The translations under genes and the position numbers were made by a program. The notes beneath the pieces were generated by a model. That model saw only the letters and a program-made list of their open reading frames with translations. It made no database searches and had not been told where the DNA came from. A stretch of 64,000 nt of DNA, from positions 1-64,000 of the forward strand of contig DGRZ01000011.1 in the NCBI GenBank assembly GCA_002391195.1, written 5' to 3'. This DNA is from Fibrobacter sp. UBA4375 (GTDB lineage: Bacteria > Fibrobacterota > Fibrobacteria > Fibrobacterales > Fibrobacteraceae). Below are positions 1 through 7,676 of this stretch, one piece after another (the first letter of the stretch is position 1; each line of letters starts with the position of its first letter).

Positions 1-30
1 GCGAGCCAGGGGGAGGCCTACCCCTACACA
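1..30. repeat. Truncated end of the two-hairpin G/C element (family B)
   Basis: The first bases carry the terminal hairpin of family B: 'gggggaggcctaccccta' here resembles the 'gggggaggcttccccc' ends of the copies at 23749-23905 and 53742-53822, preceded by a similar 'gcgag' stretch. The rest of the element lies outside the window. Only the one hairpin is visible, so membership is probable rather than certain. Confidence 0.5.
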
Positions 31-37
31 ACACACT

Positions 38-93
38 TCAAGCGGATCCTCGTGATTCTATCGCTGCGCTCCAGAACAACAGCGAGGATGACG
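38..93 (+). repeat. Palindromic GGATCC...GGATGACG element (family A), long-loop form
   Basis: Starts 'aagcggatcctcg' and ends 'cgaggatgacg'. The arms ATCCTCG/CGAGGAT pair perfectly across a loop of roughly 35 nt. The same outer sequence with a short loop is found at 55529-55560 and inside the gene at 5531-6451; another long-loop copy is at 49005-49060. Confidence 0.75.
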
Positions 94-110
94 TTTCTCG
101 GGCTTCATTC

Positions 111-162
111 CCCAGCCCCTAGCCCCTAGATCCTAACCCCTAGATCCTATCTCCTAGCCCCT
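111..162. repeat. Heptamer array, CCTARNY theme
   Basis: Seven consecutive 7-bp units (cccagcc, cctagcc, cctagat, cctaacc, cctagat, cctatct, cctagcc) fill the space just upstream of the GH57-like gene. The same unit theme returns at 55578-55640 and as a two-unit remnant near 41557-41571. Units are degenerate but keep a strict period of 7. Confidence 0.8.
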
Positions 163-182
163 TTTTTACTATCCTTTATCCC

Positions 183-2039
183 ATGAAACCCGTCGTTTCT
201 TTTTTGCTTCAGCTTTCGCCCCAGACGGCCTACGGCAATCTTGAGTCCGTGGCCCGTAACCTCTCGGACGGTCTCGAGATTTTGCTGAACTACAGGAAGG
301 TGAAGTGCTCCATCTTTATGGACGGTCCGACCATGGAAATGCTGAAGAAGACGGCGAAGCCCTTGTCCATAGGTAAAATCAAGGCCGGGGTTGACGAGGG
401 TCTTGTTGAATTTTTGGGCGGTGGTTTTTACGACCCCATGCTTCCGCTGTTCCCGAAGGACTTGCAGGTCCGCCAGTTGAAAAAGCACCGGTCCAAGCTG
501 AAGTCCTTCTTGGGTCTGGAACCCCAGGGTTATTTCAATTCGTCCCTGGTCTGGGAAATGGGCATGATTTCTGTGCTGGAGGAGTGTGCCTTTGACTACG
601 CGCTGGTGAGCGAGGCCGCCGTCCGGGAGGCCCTGGGCCGCAATTCTCCGGTTTCGGGGTGGTTCACTGTCGAAGACCAGGGCTCGCTGATGCGGGTGGT
701 TCCTGTTTCTGATGAACTGTCCAAGGCTATCGGCGAAGACGACCTTCGCTGGCGGGAAATTGCGGAATCCTACAATCACGAAGAAAAGCCCGTGGTGGTG
801 TTGCTGGACCTGCCCCCGCAGGCCGAAGAAATCGTGGGCTTTTTCGAGCGACTGGTAGATTTTGTAGAGACGAACGAGGTACAGACCTGGCCCGTGAGCT
901 ATATCGTGAACCAGCTCCAGCCGGAAGGGGCTCTCAGCAATCTTGTTTCTGCGGGTCGCAAGCTGGGGCTCCCCTTTGCGGCCAACACCTGCCGGGAGAT
1001 GCTTGTGCAGCGGCCCGAAATCAATACCCTGCAAAAGGACCTGCTGAACCTGTTCCACAGGGGCAAGGGCAACCTGCAGGGCAAGGACCTGGAAAAGTTC
1101 TACGAGGAACTTCTGCCCGCCATGTCGCCGATTTTCTACCGGAACCTGCAAGACGACGAGGGCATGCGCAGCCTGAAGGTGCGTCAGTGGGGCTTCCGCT
1201 ACCTGCAGAAGGCCGCCCACGACCTGGATTCCCGAATGAATTTTTCGGGCCTGCGTATAGACGTGAGCGATTTTATGCTTCAGGGCATGAAACAGATCTG
1301 GGTGGAAAATCCGGAGATTTCTTGCCTGGTGGATTACAACCAGGGGGGTATCCTCAGGTTGCTTAACCACAAGACCCCTGCCGTGAATTTGGTGAATGCA
1401 TGGCACGATGACGGTGGACCGGCTTTATTCCTTGCGGAAGGCCTGTTGCCCAATGAGGACCTGACTACAGAGCAGATAGGCGTGCTGTTGGCCGGGCGCG
1501 ACCGCCTGTTCCTGGAACATTACGATTACCAGGTGAAACGGGAAAGTGGCAGTGCACAGGTGCAGCTGAGCGGAGAGCAGGGCTACCGTGTCGGCGAGAA
1601 ACAGGGCGTTTTCTTGGTCAAGAAGGAACTGCACTTTGACAACGGGTCTCCCCGTATAGGAGTGGCTTACGAGGTGGCCAACACCACCTATCAGGAAAAT
1701 CCCTGCTATTTCGGGACCTTGATGGAGCTTGGACTTTTGGAGTCGGGCGAAGGCCCCTGCATTGTCGCGGATGGATCCAAGGTCAAGTGGGACCGCAGGG
1801 AGCCATTCATTTATCCGGATGCAAAGAAGTTCAAGGTTTTCGATTCCAGCCTGGATGCCGCCATAGAACTGGAATTCGTGACGCCAACGCCGGTCTTTAT
1901 CGGGCCGATTTTCGGTGCGTCTTCGGCGGCGGCCCCCCAGATGTTCCAGGGAATTCGTGTTTATCCTTTCTGGAAATCGTCCCTGGCTGCCTCGGAAAAA
2001 TTTGAATGCAAGATGAACATGACGCTCTCCAAGAGGTGA
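183..2039 (+). CDS. GH57-like (DUF1925/DUF1926) protein, probably catalytically inactive
   Basis: A 618-residue protein with the layout of family-57 4-alpha-glucanotransferases/alpha-amylases: an N-terminal (beta/alpha)7-like part to about residue 280, a helical DUF1925-like part, and a DUF1926-like beta domain from about residue 365 ('MKQIWVENPEIS...'). The motifs for which the family is known are altered. The N-terminal HxHQP-type motif reads 'QLSPQTAYGN'. The GGGYYEP motif reads 'GGGFYDP'. The nucleophile motif TERVW reads 'SSLVW' (about residue 119), so the Glu is Ser. The Asp acid/base region (HDDGEKFG) reads 'LDLPPQAEE'. The fold assignment is reasonably firm; loss of activity is inferred from remembered family motifs. 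It has no signal peptide, so is probably cytoplasmic. The next gene follows after 3 bp, suggesting an operon with the STAS-like protein and the transglycosylase. Confidence 0.75.
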   Translation: MKPVVSFLLQLSPQTAYGNLESVARNLSDGLEILLNYRKVKCSIFMDGPTMEMLKKTAKPLSIGKIKAGVDEGLVEFLGGGFYDPMLPLFPKDLQVRQLKKHRSKLKSFLGLEPQGYFNSSLVWEMGMISVLEECAFDYALVSEAAVREALGRNSPVSGWFTVEDQGSLMRVVPVSDELSKAIGEDDLRWREIAESYNHEEKPVVVLLDLPPQAEEIVGFFERLVDFVETNEVQTWPVSYIVNQLQPEGALSNLVSAGRKLGLPFAANTCREMLVQRPEINTLQKDLLNLFHRGKGNLQGKDLEKFYEELLPAMSPIFYRNLQDDEGMRSLKVRQWGFRYLQKAAHDLDSRMNFSGLRIDVSDFMLQGMKQIWVENPEISCLVDYNQGGILRLLNHKTPAVNLVNAWHDDGGPALFLAEGLLPNEDLTTEQIGVLLAGRDRLFLEHYDYQVKRESGSAQVQLSGEQGYRVGEKQGVFLVKKELHFDNGSPRIGVAYEVANTTYQENPCYFGTLMELGLLESGEGPCIVADGSKVKWDRREPFIYPDAKKFKVFDSSLDAAIELEFVTPTPVFIGPIFGASSAAAPQMFQGIRVYPFWKSSLAASEKFECKMNMTLSKR

Positions 2040-2042
2040 TGC

Positions 2043-2732
2043 ATGAGGGCGGACCTGATTGACATACAGATAGAAGACTTTGGAAACGATGTGGAAATTT
2101 CCCTGTCGGGTTCCCTGAGCAAGGCACAGCTTTCTGCCGTCCGGGAAAAGCTGGACTCCCTGATGTCTGGACCCGGAGTATTTTTCTTCTTGAATCTGGA
2201 GCGTGCTCACTTTGCCGTAGATGACTACCTGGAAATGTTCCTGGATTTGATGAACAAGACCAGGGAGCGGAATTCTACTATGGTGCTCCTGTTCAGGAAC
2301 GAAGAACTATTGGAATATTTTTCCAGATACAAGAATATTTTTGAAATCCATGAAAGTCGCGAGGCTTACAAGAGTTCCGGTCTTTCCAAGCAGCTGAAGC
2401 AGGTGGGCGTCTATTACGGCAAAAAGACGGGACTTCGCCTGAGTCCAAGTGTGGCCATTGCGGCCGGCGTGCTGATAATGGGTTGGCTTATTACTTTGTT
2501 CTTGATTATTGCCGCCCAGGGGAAAGACATTGCCGACAAGCAGTCCCAAATTATGGCCCTGGAAAGCCAGCGGGACCGCTATGTCCAGGAAATCGACAAG
2601 CTGGAATCTTCAATTGGCCCTTTGAAAAGGCTGGGCGTGGTGGAAGATACATCCCAGCTGAATTCCTTCGGGGCCATTCGCGACTGGGTTTCTTACCTGA
2701 AGCACCTGGAGAATACCCGGCGTGAAGAATAG
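2043..2732 (+). CDS. STAS-like domain protein with one membrane segment and coiled coil
   Basis: 229 residues. The first ~110 look like a STAS/anti-sigma-antagonist fold: a beta-rich start with 'DVEISLSGSLSKAQL', then helix-strand alternation ('VFFFLNLERAHFAVDDY', 'NSTMVLLFRNEELLEYF'). A single hydrophobic segment lies at about residues 136-158, followed by a heptad-like coiled coil (about 160-190) that would face the periplasm. The canonical phosphorylatable Ser of STAS antagonists is not evident, so a scaffold role is as likely as signalling. The gene starts 3 bp after the GH57-like gene, and its end overlaps the transglycosylase start by 11 bp, so the three are probably co-transcribed and may act together at the cell wall (inference). 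Confidence 0.6.
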   Translation: MRADLIDIQIEDFGNDVEISLSGSLSKAQLSAVREKLDSLMSGPGVFFFLNLERAHFAVDDYLEMFLDLMNKTRERNSTMVLLFRNEELLEYFSRYKNIFEIHESREAYKSSGLSKQLKQVGVYYGKKTGLRLSPSVAIAAGVLIMGWLITLFLIIAAQGKDIADKQSQIMALESQRDRYVQEIDKLESSIGPLKRLGVVEDTSQLNSFGAIRDWVSYLKHLENTRREE

Positions 2733-3408
2733 TCTTGGACTTTCGACGCCTGTGGCGGTGCTTGCCTTTGGACTTACCTTCGTTGTCCTTTTCTCTTTTG
2801 TTTTTTACTGGGGGCTCCAGCGCAGCGAACTGGAAAGCCTTTCCAAAAAAGAGCGGGCCCTGAGGGCCGAAATCGAACAGCTGGACGTAATCGGCAACTG
2901 GACTCTGGAATATGTGAGGATAGACCGGGCCGTAGATTTTTTGTCGGAAAAGAAACTTTCGGAAGATGCCCGCCGTCGTCTCACGGAGCAGCTTTGGCAG
3001 ATTTCCCATGCCTATTCCATTGACCCCCTGATGGTGCTTGCGGTGGTGGCCCAGGAAAGCCACGGTAACCCCAACGCCCGGGGTCGCATGCAGTCGGGAG
3101 CTTTTTCGGGAGCTTTAGGGCTTATGCAGATAAAGCTTGAAACGGCCCAGAAGATGGCGTGGCGGTTTGGGCTCCGGGTGAATTCCGAAGAGGACCTGTT
3201 CAAGCCCGAGGTGAACGTGACGGTGGGAACGGCCTACCTGATTCGCCTTATCGGAAAGTACGGCAACTGGAAAGAAGCCCTGGTGGCCTACAACCTGGGG
3301 CATTCCGCCGTAGATAAACTGCTGGAGCGGGGGAGACCCTTGCCCATGCGTTACTATGAGCGTGTCATTTCCAAGTATAAAATGCTTGTAAATCAATCTT
3401 TTTTATAA
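2722..3408 (+). CDS. Membrane-anchored lytic transglycosylase (SLT domain)
   Basis: 228 residues with a GTG start overlapping the previous gene. An N-terminal anchor (about residues 8-31) is followed by a short coiled coil and an SLT/goose-lysozyme-like domain. The catalytic Glu is residue 112 in 'VVAQESHGNP', followed by 'GALGLMQI' and the C-terminal 'LVAYNLG' motif typical of MltC/Slt70-type enzymes. It would cleave the MurNAc-GlcNAc bond of peptidoglycan to give 1,6-anhydro products in the periplasm. Translational coupling to the STAS-like membrane protein suggests that one may recruit or position the other. Confidence 0.88.
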   Translation: MKNSLGLSTPVAVLAFGLTFVVLFSFVFYWGLQRSELESLSKKERALRAEIEQLDVIGNWTLEYVRIDRAVDFLSEKKLSEDARRRLTEQLWQISHAYSIDPLMVLAVVAQESHGNPNARGRMQSGAFSGALGLMQIKLETAQKMAWRFGLRVNSEEDLFKPEVNVTVGTAYLIRLIGKYGNWKEALVAYNLGHSAVDKLLERGRPLPMRYYERVISKYKMLVNQSFL

Positions 3409-3583
3409 ATTTAGGTTGATGGCCACCTTTAAAAATTCATTTTCAAAAATTTGGCTGCGACGCATCGTGCTGTTTCGTCACTCTAAGTGGCAAATACATC
3501 CAGTATTCGCCACTTTTCGTTCCTGCCAGCACTCGGTCTCGCTCAAATTTTTTTCATCAAAGCAATTTCCAAAGGTGGCCTTG

Positions 3584-4939
3584 ATGAAAAAGTTTTTGCT
3601 CTTGACGATGCTTGCAGGCATTGCCGTAGCGGGAGAAGTCCGTTACGACTGTTTGCGCTTTGTCGAGGCTGGGCTTGCAAATGACCCGCAAATTGCAGAA
3701 GCCCGATTTGGAACCGAATCGAAAAAGGAAAAAATCCAGAGCCTGAAGGCCGAAGCCATTTTGCCCACCCTGGACGTTTCCATGATGGTGGGCCCCGCCC
3801 CCGGCCTTAAGGAATCTGTAGATAACTGGGGCGATACGGTTGATGTCTATGACTTTTCCAAGATGGGCCCTTTCTGGGGAGTGCAGGCCAAGTTCGTGCA
3901 GCCCCTGAACCTGGGGCAGTACCGCTCCGGCAAGCGGGCCCTGGAAGCGGATGTGCAGCAGAAGTCCTTTGCCATCGAAAACGCACTCTTGCGAAAAGAA
4001 GTGGAACTGCAGACCTATTATTACAACTACCTGCTGGCTCTTGAGATGAAACGCCTGGCCGCCGATGCCCAGAAGCGTGTAGATGAAGCCTACGAACAGA
4101 TGGAAGAAGCCCTGGACGATGACGACCCCAATGTAAGCCAGATGGACTTTTTGAACCTGAAGGCGAAAATGCATACGGTTAAGGAGGGCGTGACCGAAGC
4201 GGAATTGGGCATGAAACGGGTGCAGCTGGCTATTCGTTTTTCTCTGAACCTGCAAGATGGAGACGTGTTTGCCACAGAAGACACGGTGCTTTTACCCCGC
4301 AAAGAAAAGTTGCCCCTTCTGGAAGAGGTTCGGATACTCACCTTGCAGAGCAATCCGGAGCTGAAACAGCTTTCGGCGGGGCTTATCGCCAAAAGAACCC
4401 AGATGGACTTGGCGGAGGCAAAACTTGCGCCTGAGTTCTTTGTAATGGGCGAAGTGGAGTACGTAAAAAGCTGGGCCGGAAACCGCAAGGTGATGCAGAA
4501 GGACGCCTTTGCCGAAGATGCGGTGAACAAACTTTCGGGCCTTATCGGTATCGGGCTCAGGTATCGACTGAATTTCTGGAAGCATTGGGCGGGCTATCGC
4601 GAAGCCCGGGTGGAGTATCGTGGCCTAAAAATGAAGGAAGCCTATGCGGCGGACGGTCTGATGGCCAAGGCCGAAGAGCAGTATTACCAGGTGGTCGCCG
4701 CCCAGGAGAAGATGGAGGCCCTGAAAGAAAGCCTCAAGGCCTCCGAAGCCATTCTGAAGGGGGCCGCCATGCAGTACGACCTGGACAAGTCCAAGACGGG
4801 CGAACTGGTAAGCGCCTACACCCAAAACGTGACCTTGCAGAAAGATTATCTTTTTGCGGTGTGCAAGTACAATGTGGAAGTGGCGGAACTCATTGCCAGG
4901 ATGGGGTTGAGTTTAAAAGACTACCAAGCCAGATTTTAA
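3584..4939 (+). CDS. TolC-family outer-membrane efflux protein
   Basis: An open frame extends upstream to 3416, but the ATG at 3584 is preferred: it has an 'aaaggtgg' ribosome site 6-13 bp upstream and yields a clean signal peptide ('MKKFLLLTMLAGIAVAGE'). The mature part is alpha-helical with long coiled-coil stretches and two TolC/OEP-type halves (about residues 25-220 and 240-440). It contains the usual 'RKEVELQTYYYNYLLALEM' helix near mid-protein. At 451 residues it matches normal TolC length. TolC proteins form trimeric outer-membrane channels for export or efflux. The next gene encodes MlaC, 16 bp downstream, so the pair may contribute to envelope export or lipid traffic; no inner-membrane pump is nearby. 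Confidence 0.8.
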   Translation: MKKFLLLTMLAGIAVAGEVRYDCLRFVEAGLANDPQIAEARFGTESKKEKIQSLKAEAILPTLDVSMMVGPAPGLKESVDNWGDTVDVYDFSKMGPFWGVQAKFVQPLNLGQYRSGKRALEADVQQKSFAIENALLRKEVELQTYYYNYLLALEMKRLAADAQKRVDEAYEQMEEALDDDDPNVSQMDFLNLKAKMHTVKEGVTEAELGMKRVQLAIRFSLNLQDGDVFATEDTVLLPRKEKLPLLEEVRILTLQSNPELKQLSAGLIAKRTQMDLAEAKLAPEFFVMGEVEYVKSWAGNRKVMQKDAFAEDAVNKLSGLIGIGLRYRLNFWKHWAGYREARVEYRGLKMKEAYAADGLMAKAEEQYYQVVAAQEKMEALKESLKASEAILKGAAMQYDLDKSKTGELVSAYTQNVTLQKDYLFAVCKYNVEVAELIARMGLSLKDYQARF

Positions 4940-4955
4940 AAAGGAGTAAATTCCC

Positions 4956-5531
4956 ATGTTTAAGAAGTTGATGATTTTGGTTGTTGGCCTTTCTCTGGTG
5001 GCCTTTGCCGCCGAAGACCCTGTTGCCGCCATCAAGAAAAAGGACGGTGAACTGCAGGCCTTGCTGAAAAAGTCCAACCATACCGCCAAGGAAAAGGAGC
5101 GCGTCAAGGACCTGCTGAGCGACAGTTTCGACTTCGAGATGCTTGCCAAGAAGAGCCTTTCGGCCAAGGACTGGGACGCCCAGGACGCAGCTTCCCAAGA
5201 AAAGTTTGTGTCAGAATTCAAGCGCATGGTCCGCAACTCCAGCGCAAAGCGCCTGGAACTCTACCGTGCGGACTCTACGATTTACGAGCCTGCCAAGATG
5301 AAAAAGGATAACGAGGCTCGCGTGGTGGCCCACCTGTGGAACAAGGGCAAGGAAGCCGTTCTGGAATACAAGATGACCCAGGTAAGCGGCAAGTGGATGG
5401 CCTGGGACCTGGTTATCGACGACCTTTCTACCGCCCGTAACTACAAGGATCAGTTCAGCCAGATTCTCAAGACCAAGTCCTTTGCCGAACTGATTGACAT
5501 TATCAGCAAGAAGGCCGACGAAGCGGAATAA
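4956..5531 (+). CDS. mlaC: MlaC-type periplasmic phospholipid-binding protein (Tol-Ttg2/MlaC family)
   Basis: 191 residues with a signal peptide ('MFKKLMILVVGLSLVAFAAE') and a good 'aaggag' ribosome site 9 bp upstream of the ATG. The body matches the MlaC family: 'LLSDSFDFEMLAKKSLSAK' near residue 60, 'FVSEFKRMVRNSS', then a C-terminal 'WDLVIDDLSTARNYKDQFSQIL' that resembles the conserved VxxEGVSLxxNYRxQF ending. MlaC shuttles phospholipids between the outer-membrane MlaA and inner-membrane MlaFEDB complexes. None of the other mla genes is in the window, so this is an isolated copy. The following gene overlaps its stop codon by 1 bp (TAATG). Confidence 0.85.
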   Translation: MFKKLMILVVGLSLVAFAAEDPVAAIKKKDGELQALLKKSNHTAKEKERVKDLLSDSFDFEMLAKKSLSAKDWDAQDAASQEKFVSEFKRMVRNSSAKRLELYRADSTIYEPAKMKKDNEARVVAHLWNKGKEAVLEYKMTQVSGKWMAWDLVIDDLSTARNYKDQFSQILKTKSFAELIDIISKKADEAE

Positions 5532-6451
5532 TGAGCGTCTTCAGCCTGGTCCTGATTCTTGTCGCCATCATCGCAGCAGTTGTCTTGCTGTTCCCTGTGG
5601 TGTTCCGGCTGGACTTTCACCTGACGGAATCGGGATTCGTGGCGGACCTGTTCGTGTTCAAGAAAAGGCTCTGGAACTACACGAAAGAATGGAAGGCGAA
5701 GGAGGATCCGGAACCAGAACCGGAGCAACCTGCAGAAGAAAAGCCTGTGGAGAAGGCGGCGCCGAGCCCTGCGCCTGAATCCTCGAACCTCGCACCTGAA
5801 GCCCCTCAAGCGGATCCTCACTTTCGTGAGGATGACGAACCTCGTGCCTCGCGCCCCGAGCCTGAATCCCCGTGCCCCGAACCTGAAACCCCTCAAGCGG
5901 ATCCTCACTTTCGTGAGGATGACGAATCCCGCGCCTCGAGCCCCGCACCTGAAGCTTCGACTTCAGAGCCTCAACCCCCGAGCCCCGAGCCTGAAGCTAG
6001 GAAAAGCCTGACGGAACGGGAATTCTGGACCCTGCTGCTGACTCCGGACATTGACGAACGGGGCCTGCGTTACAGCAAGAAAATCCTGAACAGTTTTTTA
6101 AACGTATTCCAAGTGCGTTTCAGGGATTGCTACGTAGAAGGGATCCGCATGGATTACAAGTCCATGGGCTATGGAGCCGCCCTGAATGCCATGCTCAAGG
6201 GCTATCCGTTTCTAGAAGATTGGGACCTGCGCATGGACTGGACCCGCGATCATGACTTGCAGTCGGCAGGCCATATCGAGGCGACCATTAATTTGTGCAG
6301 AACGATTTGGTTCTTGACGGTCAGTTCCGTATATGGCGGAATTTTCGCCTTTGTATTCTGGCGTCGCCGTGCAGCGGTCCTCAAGACCGGAGAACTCCCT
6401 GAACTGGGCTACGTGCGTACGAAAATCCTGAACTGGCTGGTGGAGGAATAA
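5531..6451 (+). CDS. Membrane protein with repeat-derived Pro/Glu-rich linker (unknown function)
   Basis: 306 residues; start overlaps the mlaC stop. An N-terminal membrane segment (about 4-26) is followed by a short basic stretch, a low-complexity Pro/Glu/Ser region (about 50-157), a C-terminal globular part ('EREFWTLLLTPDIDERGLRYSKKILN...'), and a hydrophobic stretch at about 258-280 followed by basic residues. The general plan resembles DUF2953-like membrane proteins, but I would not name it. Residues ~84-155 are encoded almost entirely by intergenic-type repeats: 7-bp tandem units and two identical 31-bp palindromic elements, all read in frame. The conserved flanks probably define the original, shorter gene. 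Function unknown; it ends in TAATG overlap with the pseudouridine synthase gene. Confidence 0.65.
   Translation: MSVFSLVLILVAIIAAVVLLFPVVFRLDFHLTESGFVADLFVFKKRLWNYTKEWKAKEDPEPEPEQPAEEKPVEKAAPSPAPESSNLAPEAPQADPHFREDDEPRASRPEPESPCPEPETPQADPHFREDDESRASSPAPEASTSEPQPPSPEPEARKSLTEREFWTLLLTPDIDERGLRYSKKILNSFLNVFQVRFRDCYVEGIRMDYKSMGYGAALNAMLKGYPFLEDWDLRMDWTRDHDLQSAGHIEATINLCRTIWFLTVSSVYGGIFAFVFWRRRAAVLKTGELPELGYVRTKILNWLVEE
5781..5996. repeat. Heptamer arrays interleaved with two palindromic elements, inside a gene
   Basis: Three heptamer blocks (5781-5808, 5840-5895, 5934-5996; units such as cctcgaa, cctcgca, cctgaag, ccccgag) alternate with two identical 31-bp copies of family A (5806-5836 and 5893-5923, spaced 87 bp). 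Because 7 and 3 are coprime, the DNA period of 7 appears as a 7-residue period in the protein. The reading frame stays open throughout. Confidence 0.85.
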
Positions 6452-7155
6452 TGCCTGCTTTGACTGTGGAACGACTGCTTGCATCCATCGGCTTCGGAAG
6501 CCGTAAGGAATCCCGCGCCCTGGTCCGCATGGGCCTGGTGGAACTGGACGGGAACGTGGTGGAAGACCCTTTTCTGGAACTCAAGGAACGTCCCGAATTC
6601 ATCACGGTAAACGGCGAAGAAATCCCAACGGTGGAAAAGCTCTACGTGATGCTGTACAAGCCCGTAGATGTGGAGTGCAGCCACAACGCTCGCGATTATT
6701 CGTCGGTCTATAGCCTGCTGCCGGACCGCTTTACGGCCATGGGAATCCAGACGGTGGGCCGCCTGGACGCCAATTCATCGGGACTGATTTTGCTTTCGAA
6801 CCAGGGGGACTTTATCCACAAGGTGGAAAGCCCCAAGAAGGGCCTGCTGAAAAAGTACCGCGTGACTCTGGCCCGGCCCTTTACCGAAGGCCAGAAAAGC
6901 GACCTGCTGAAGGGTGTGATGCTTAAAGACGAACGCCGCCCGGTAGAGGCCAAGGAAATTTCCGTAGAGAACGGCTCCGTGGTCATTTCTATCGGCGAAG
7001 GCCTGTACCATCAGGTGCGCCGCATGTTCGCCGCCGTCGGCAATCACGTGGAGACCCTGGAGCGGGTCGCCATTGGACCGGTGCTGCTGGACAGGTCTCT
7101 GGGCACGGGCGGTTGGCGGTTCTTGACAGAAGACGAAATAAAGGCCCTCTCCTGA
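6451..7155 (+). CDS. rsuA: 16S rRNA pseudouridine synthase, RsuA family
   Basis: 234 residues. An N-terminal S4-like RNA-binding domain ('VERLLASIGFGSRKESRAL...', residues 5-60) precedes an RsuA/RluB/RluE catalytic domain. The active-site Asp lies in 'GRLDANSSGL' (about residue 110), and 'YHQVRRMFAAVGNHVETLERVAIGP' gives the conserved C-terminal motif. Length and S4-to-catalytic layout fit RsuA, which isomerises U516 of 16S rRNA; RluB/E are alternatives, hence moderate certainty on the symbol. 'ggagg' 4 bp before the ATG is the ribosome site, within the end of the preceding gene, so translation is likely coupled. Confidence 0.85.
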   Translation: MPALTVERLLASIGFGSRKESRALVRMGLVELDGNVVEDPFLELKERPEFITVNGEEIPTVEKLYVMLYKPVDVECSHNARDYSSVYSLLPDRFTAMGIQTVGRLDANSSGLILLSNQGDFIHKVESPKKGLLKKYRVTLARPFTEGQKSDLLKGVMLKDERRPVEAKEISVENGSVVISIGEGLYHQVRRMFAAVGNHVETLERVAIGPVLLDRSLGTGGWRFLTEDEIKALS

Positions 7156-7173
7156 GAGAAGGCCTGGCTTTAT
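7142..7173 (+). terminator. Intrinsic terminator overlapping the rsuA stop
   Basis: Stem aggccctctc / gagaaggcct (7142-7151 and 7156-7165, one mismatch) with a 4-nt loop, followed by 'ggctttatt'. It ends the + strand operon facing the convergent HU gene. The T-tract is weak. Confidence 0.55.
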
Positions 7174-7214
7174 TAATTCTTGATTTGGTGTCGCGGGCAC
7201 GAGGCCGACTCGGG

Positions 7215-7571
7215 TCAGCCTTCGGAGTCCTGTGCCGTTTCCGTTGCGACCTCGGGGAGGCTTTCGGCTTCGGCGGCAATGTTTTCCAACGTGTTGATCT
7301 TGTCCTTGATGTCGTTGCTGAACTTGAAGGTGGGCACCAGGCGCTCCTCGATGAGGACGGTCTCGCCGGTACGGGGGTTGCGGGCCGGGCGAGCCTTGCG
7401 GGGTTTGCAGGCGAAGGTCCCGAAGCCACGGATTTCGATGGTATTGCCATCGATGAGTTTTTCACCCACCAGGTCCAGGAACTGTTCCACCACGACCTTG
7501 ATGTCGTTGCGGGCAAGCCCTGTGGACTTGGCTATATCAAGAATAAGAGATTGTTTTGTTACGTTAGGCAC
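7215..7571 (-). CDS. HU/IHF-family nucleoid DNA-binding protein
   Basis: 118 residues. The first ~92 are a standard HU fold: helical dimer core ('TKQSLILDIAKSTGLARNDIKVVVEQFLDLV'), then 'GNTIEIRGFGTF' and the DNA-binding beta arm with 'RPARNPRTGETVLI'. A roughly 25-residue acidic tail ('AEAESLPEVATETAQDSEG') is an extension beyond the usual ~90-residue length. HU bends and wraps DNA in the nucleoid; 'GNTIEIRGFGTF' and 'RNPRTGE' are shared by HU and IHF subunits, so I do not assign hupA/hupB or ihf. It is transcribed convergently with the upstream operon and divergently from the dihydrouridine synthase gene. Confidence 0.9.
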   Translation of the reverse strand: MPNVTKQSLILDIAKSTGLARNDIKVVVEQFLDLVGEKLIDGNTIEIRGFGTFACKPRKARPARNPRTGETVLIEERLVPTFKFSNDIKDKINTLENIAAEAESLPEVATETAQDSEG

Positions 7572-7676
7572 GACTTAAATATAGGATTAACAACGAATTA
7601 GCGTATAGGTCTAGCGAAAAATAAATATTTTTTTCGGGCTTTCATTGCGGAAAATTTGTGAATAAATGTGGTAAGA

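Noticed and set aside
147..1406. Long minus-strand open frame (419 codons) opposite the GH57-like gene
   Set aside because: It is antisense to a gene with clear family similarity, has a His/Gln-rich composition typical of reversed GC-rich coding sequence, and no ribosome site. The same applies to the long antisense frames opposite plsX (29226-30308), rnc (32856-33914), the OppA-like gene (33787-34953) and the MetH-like gene (27290-28291).
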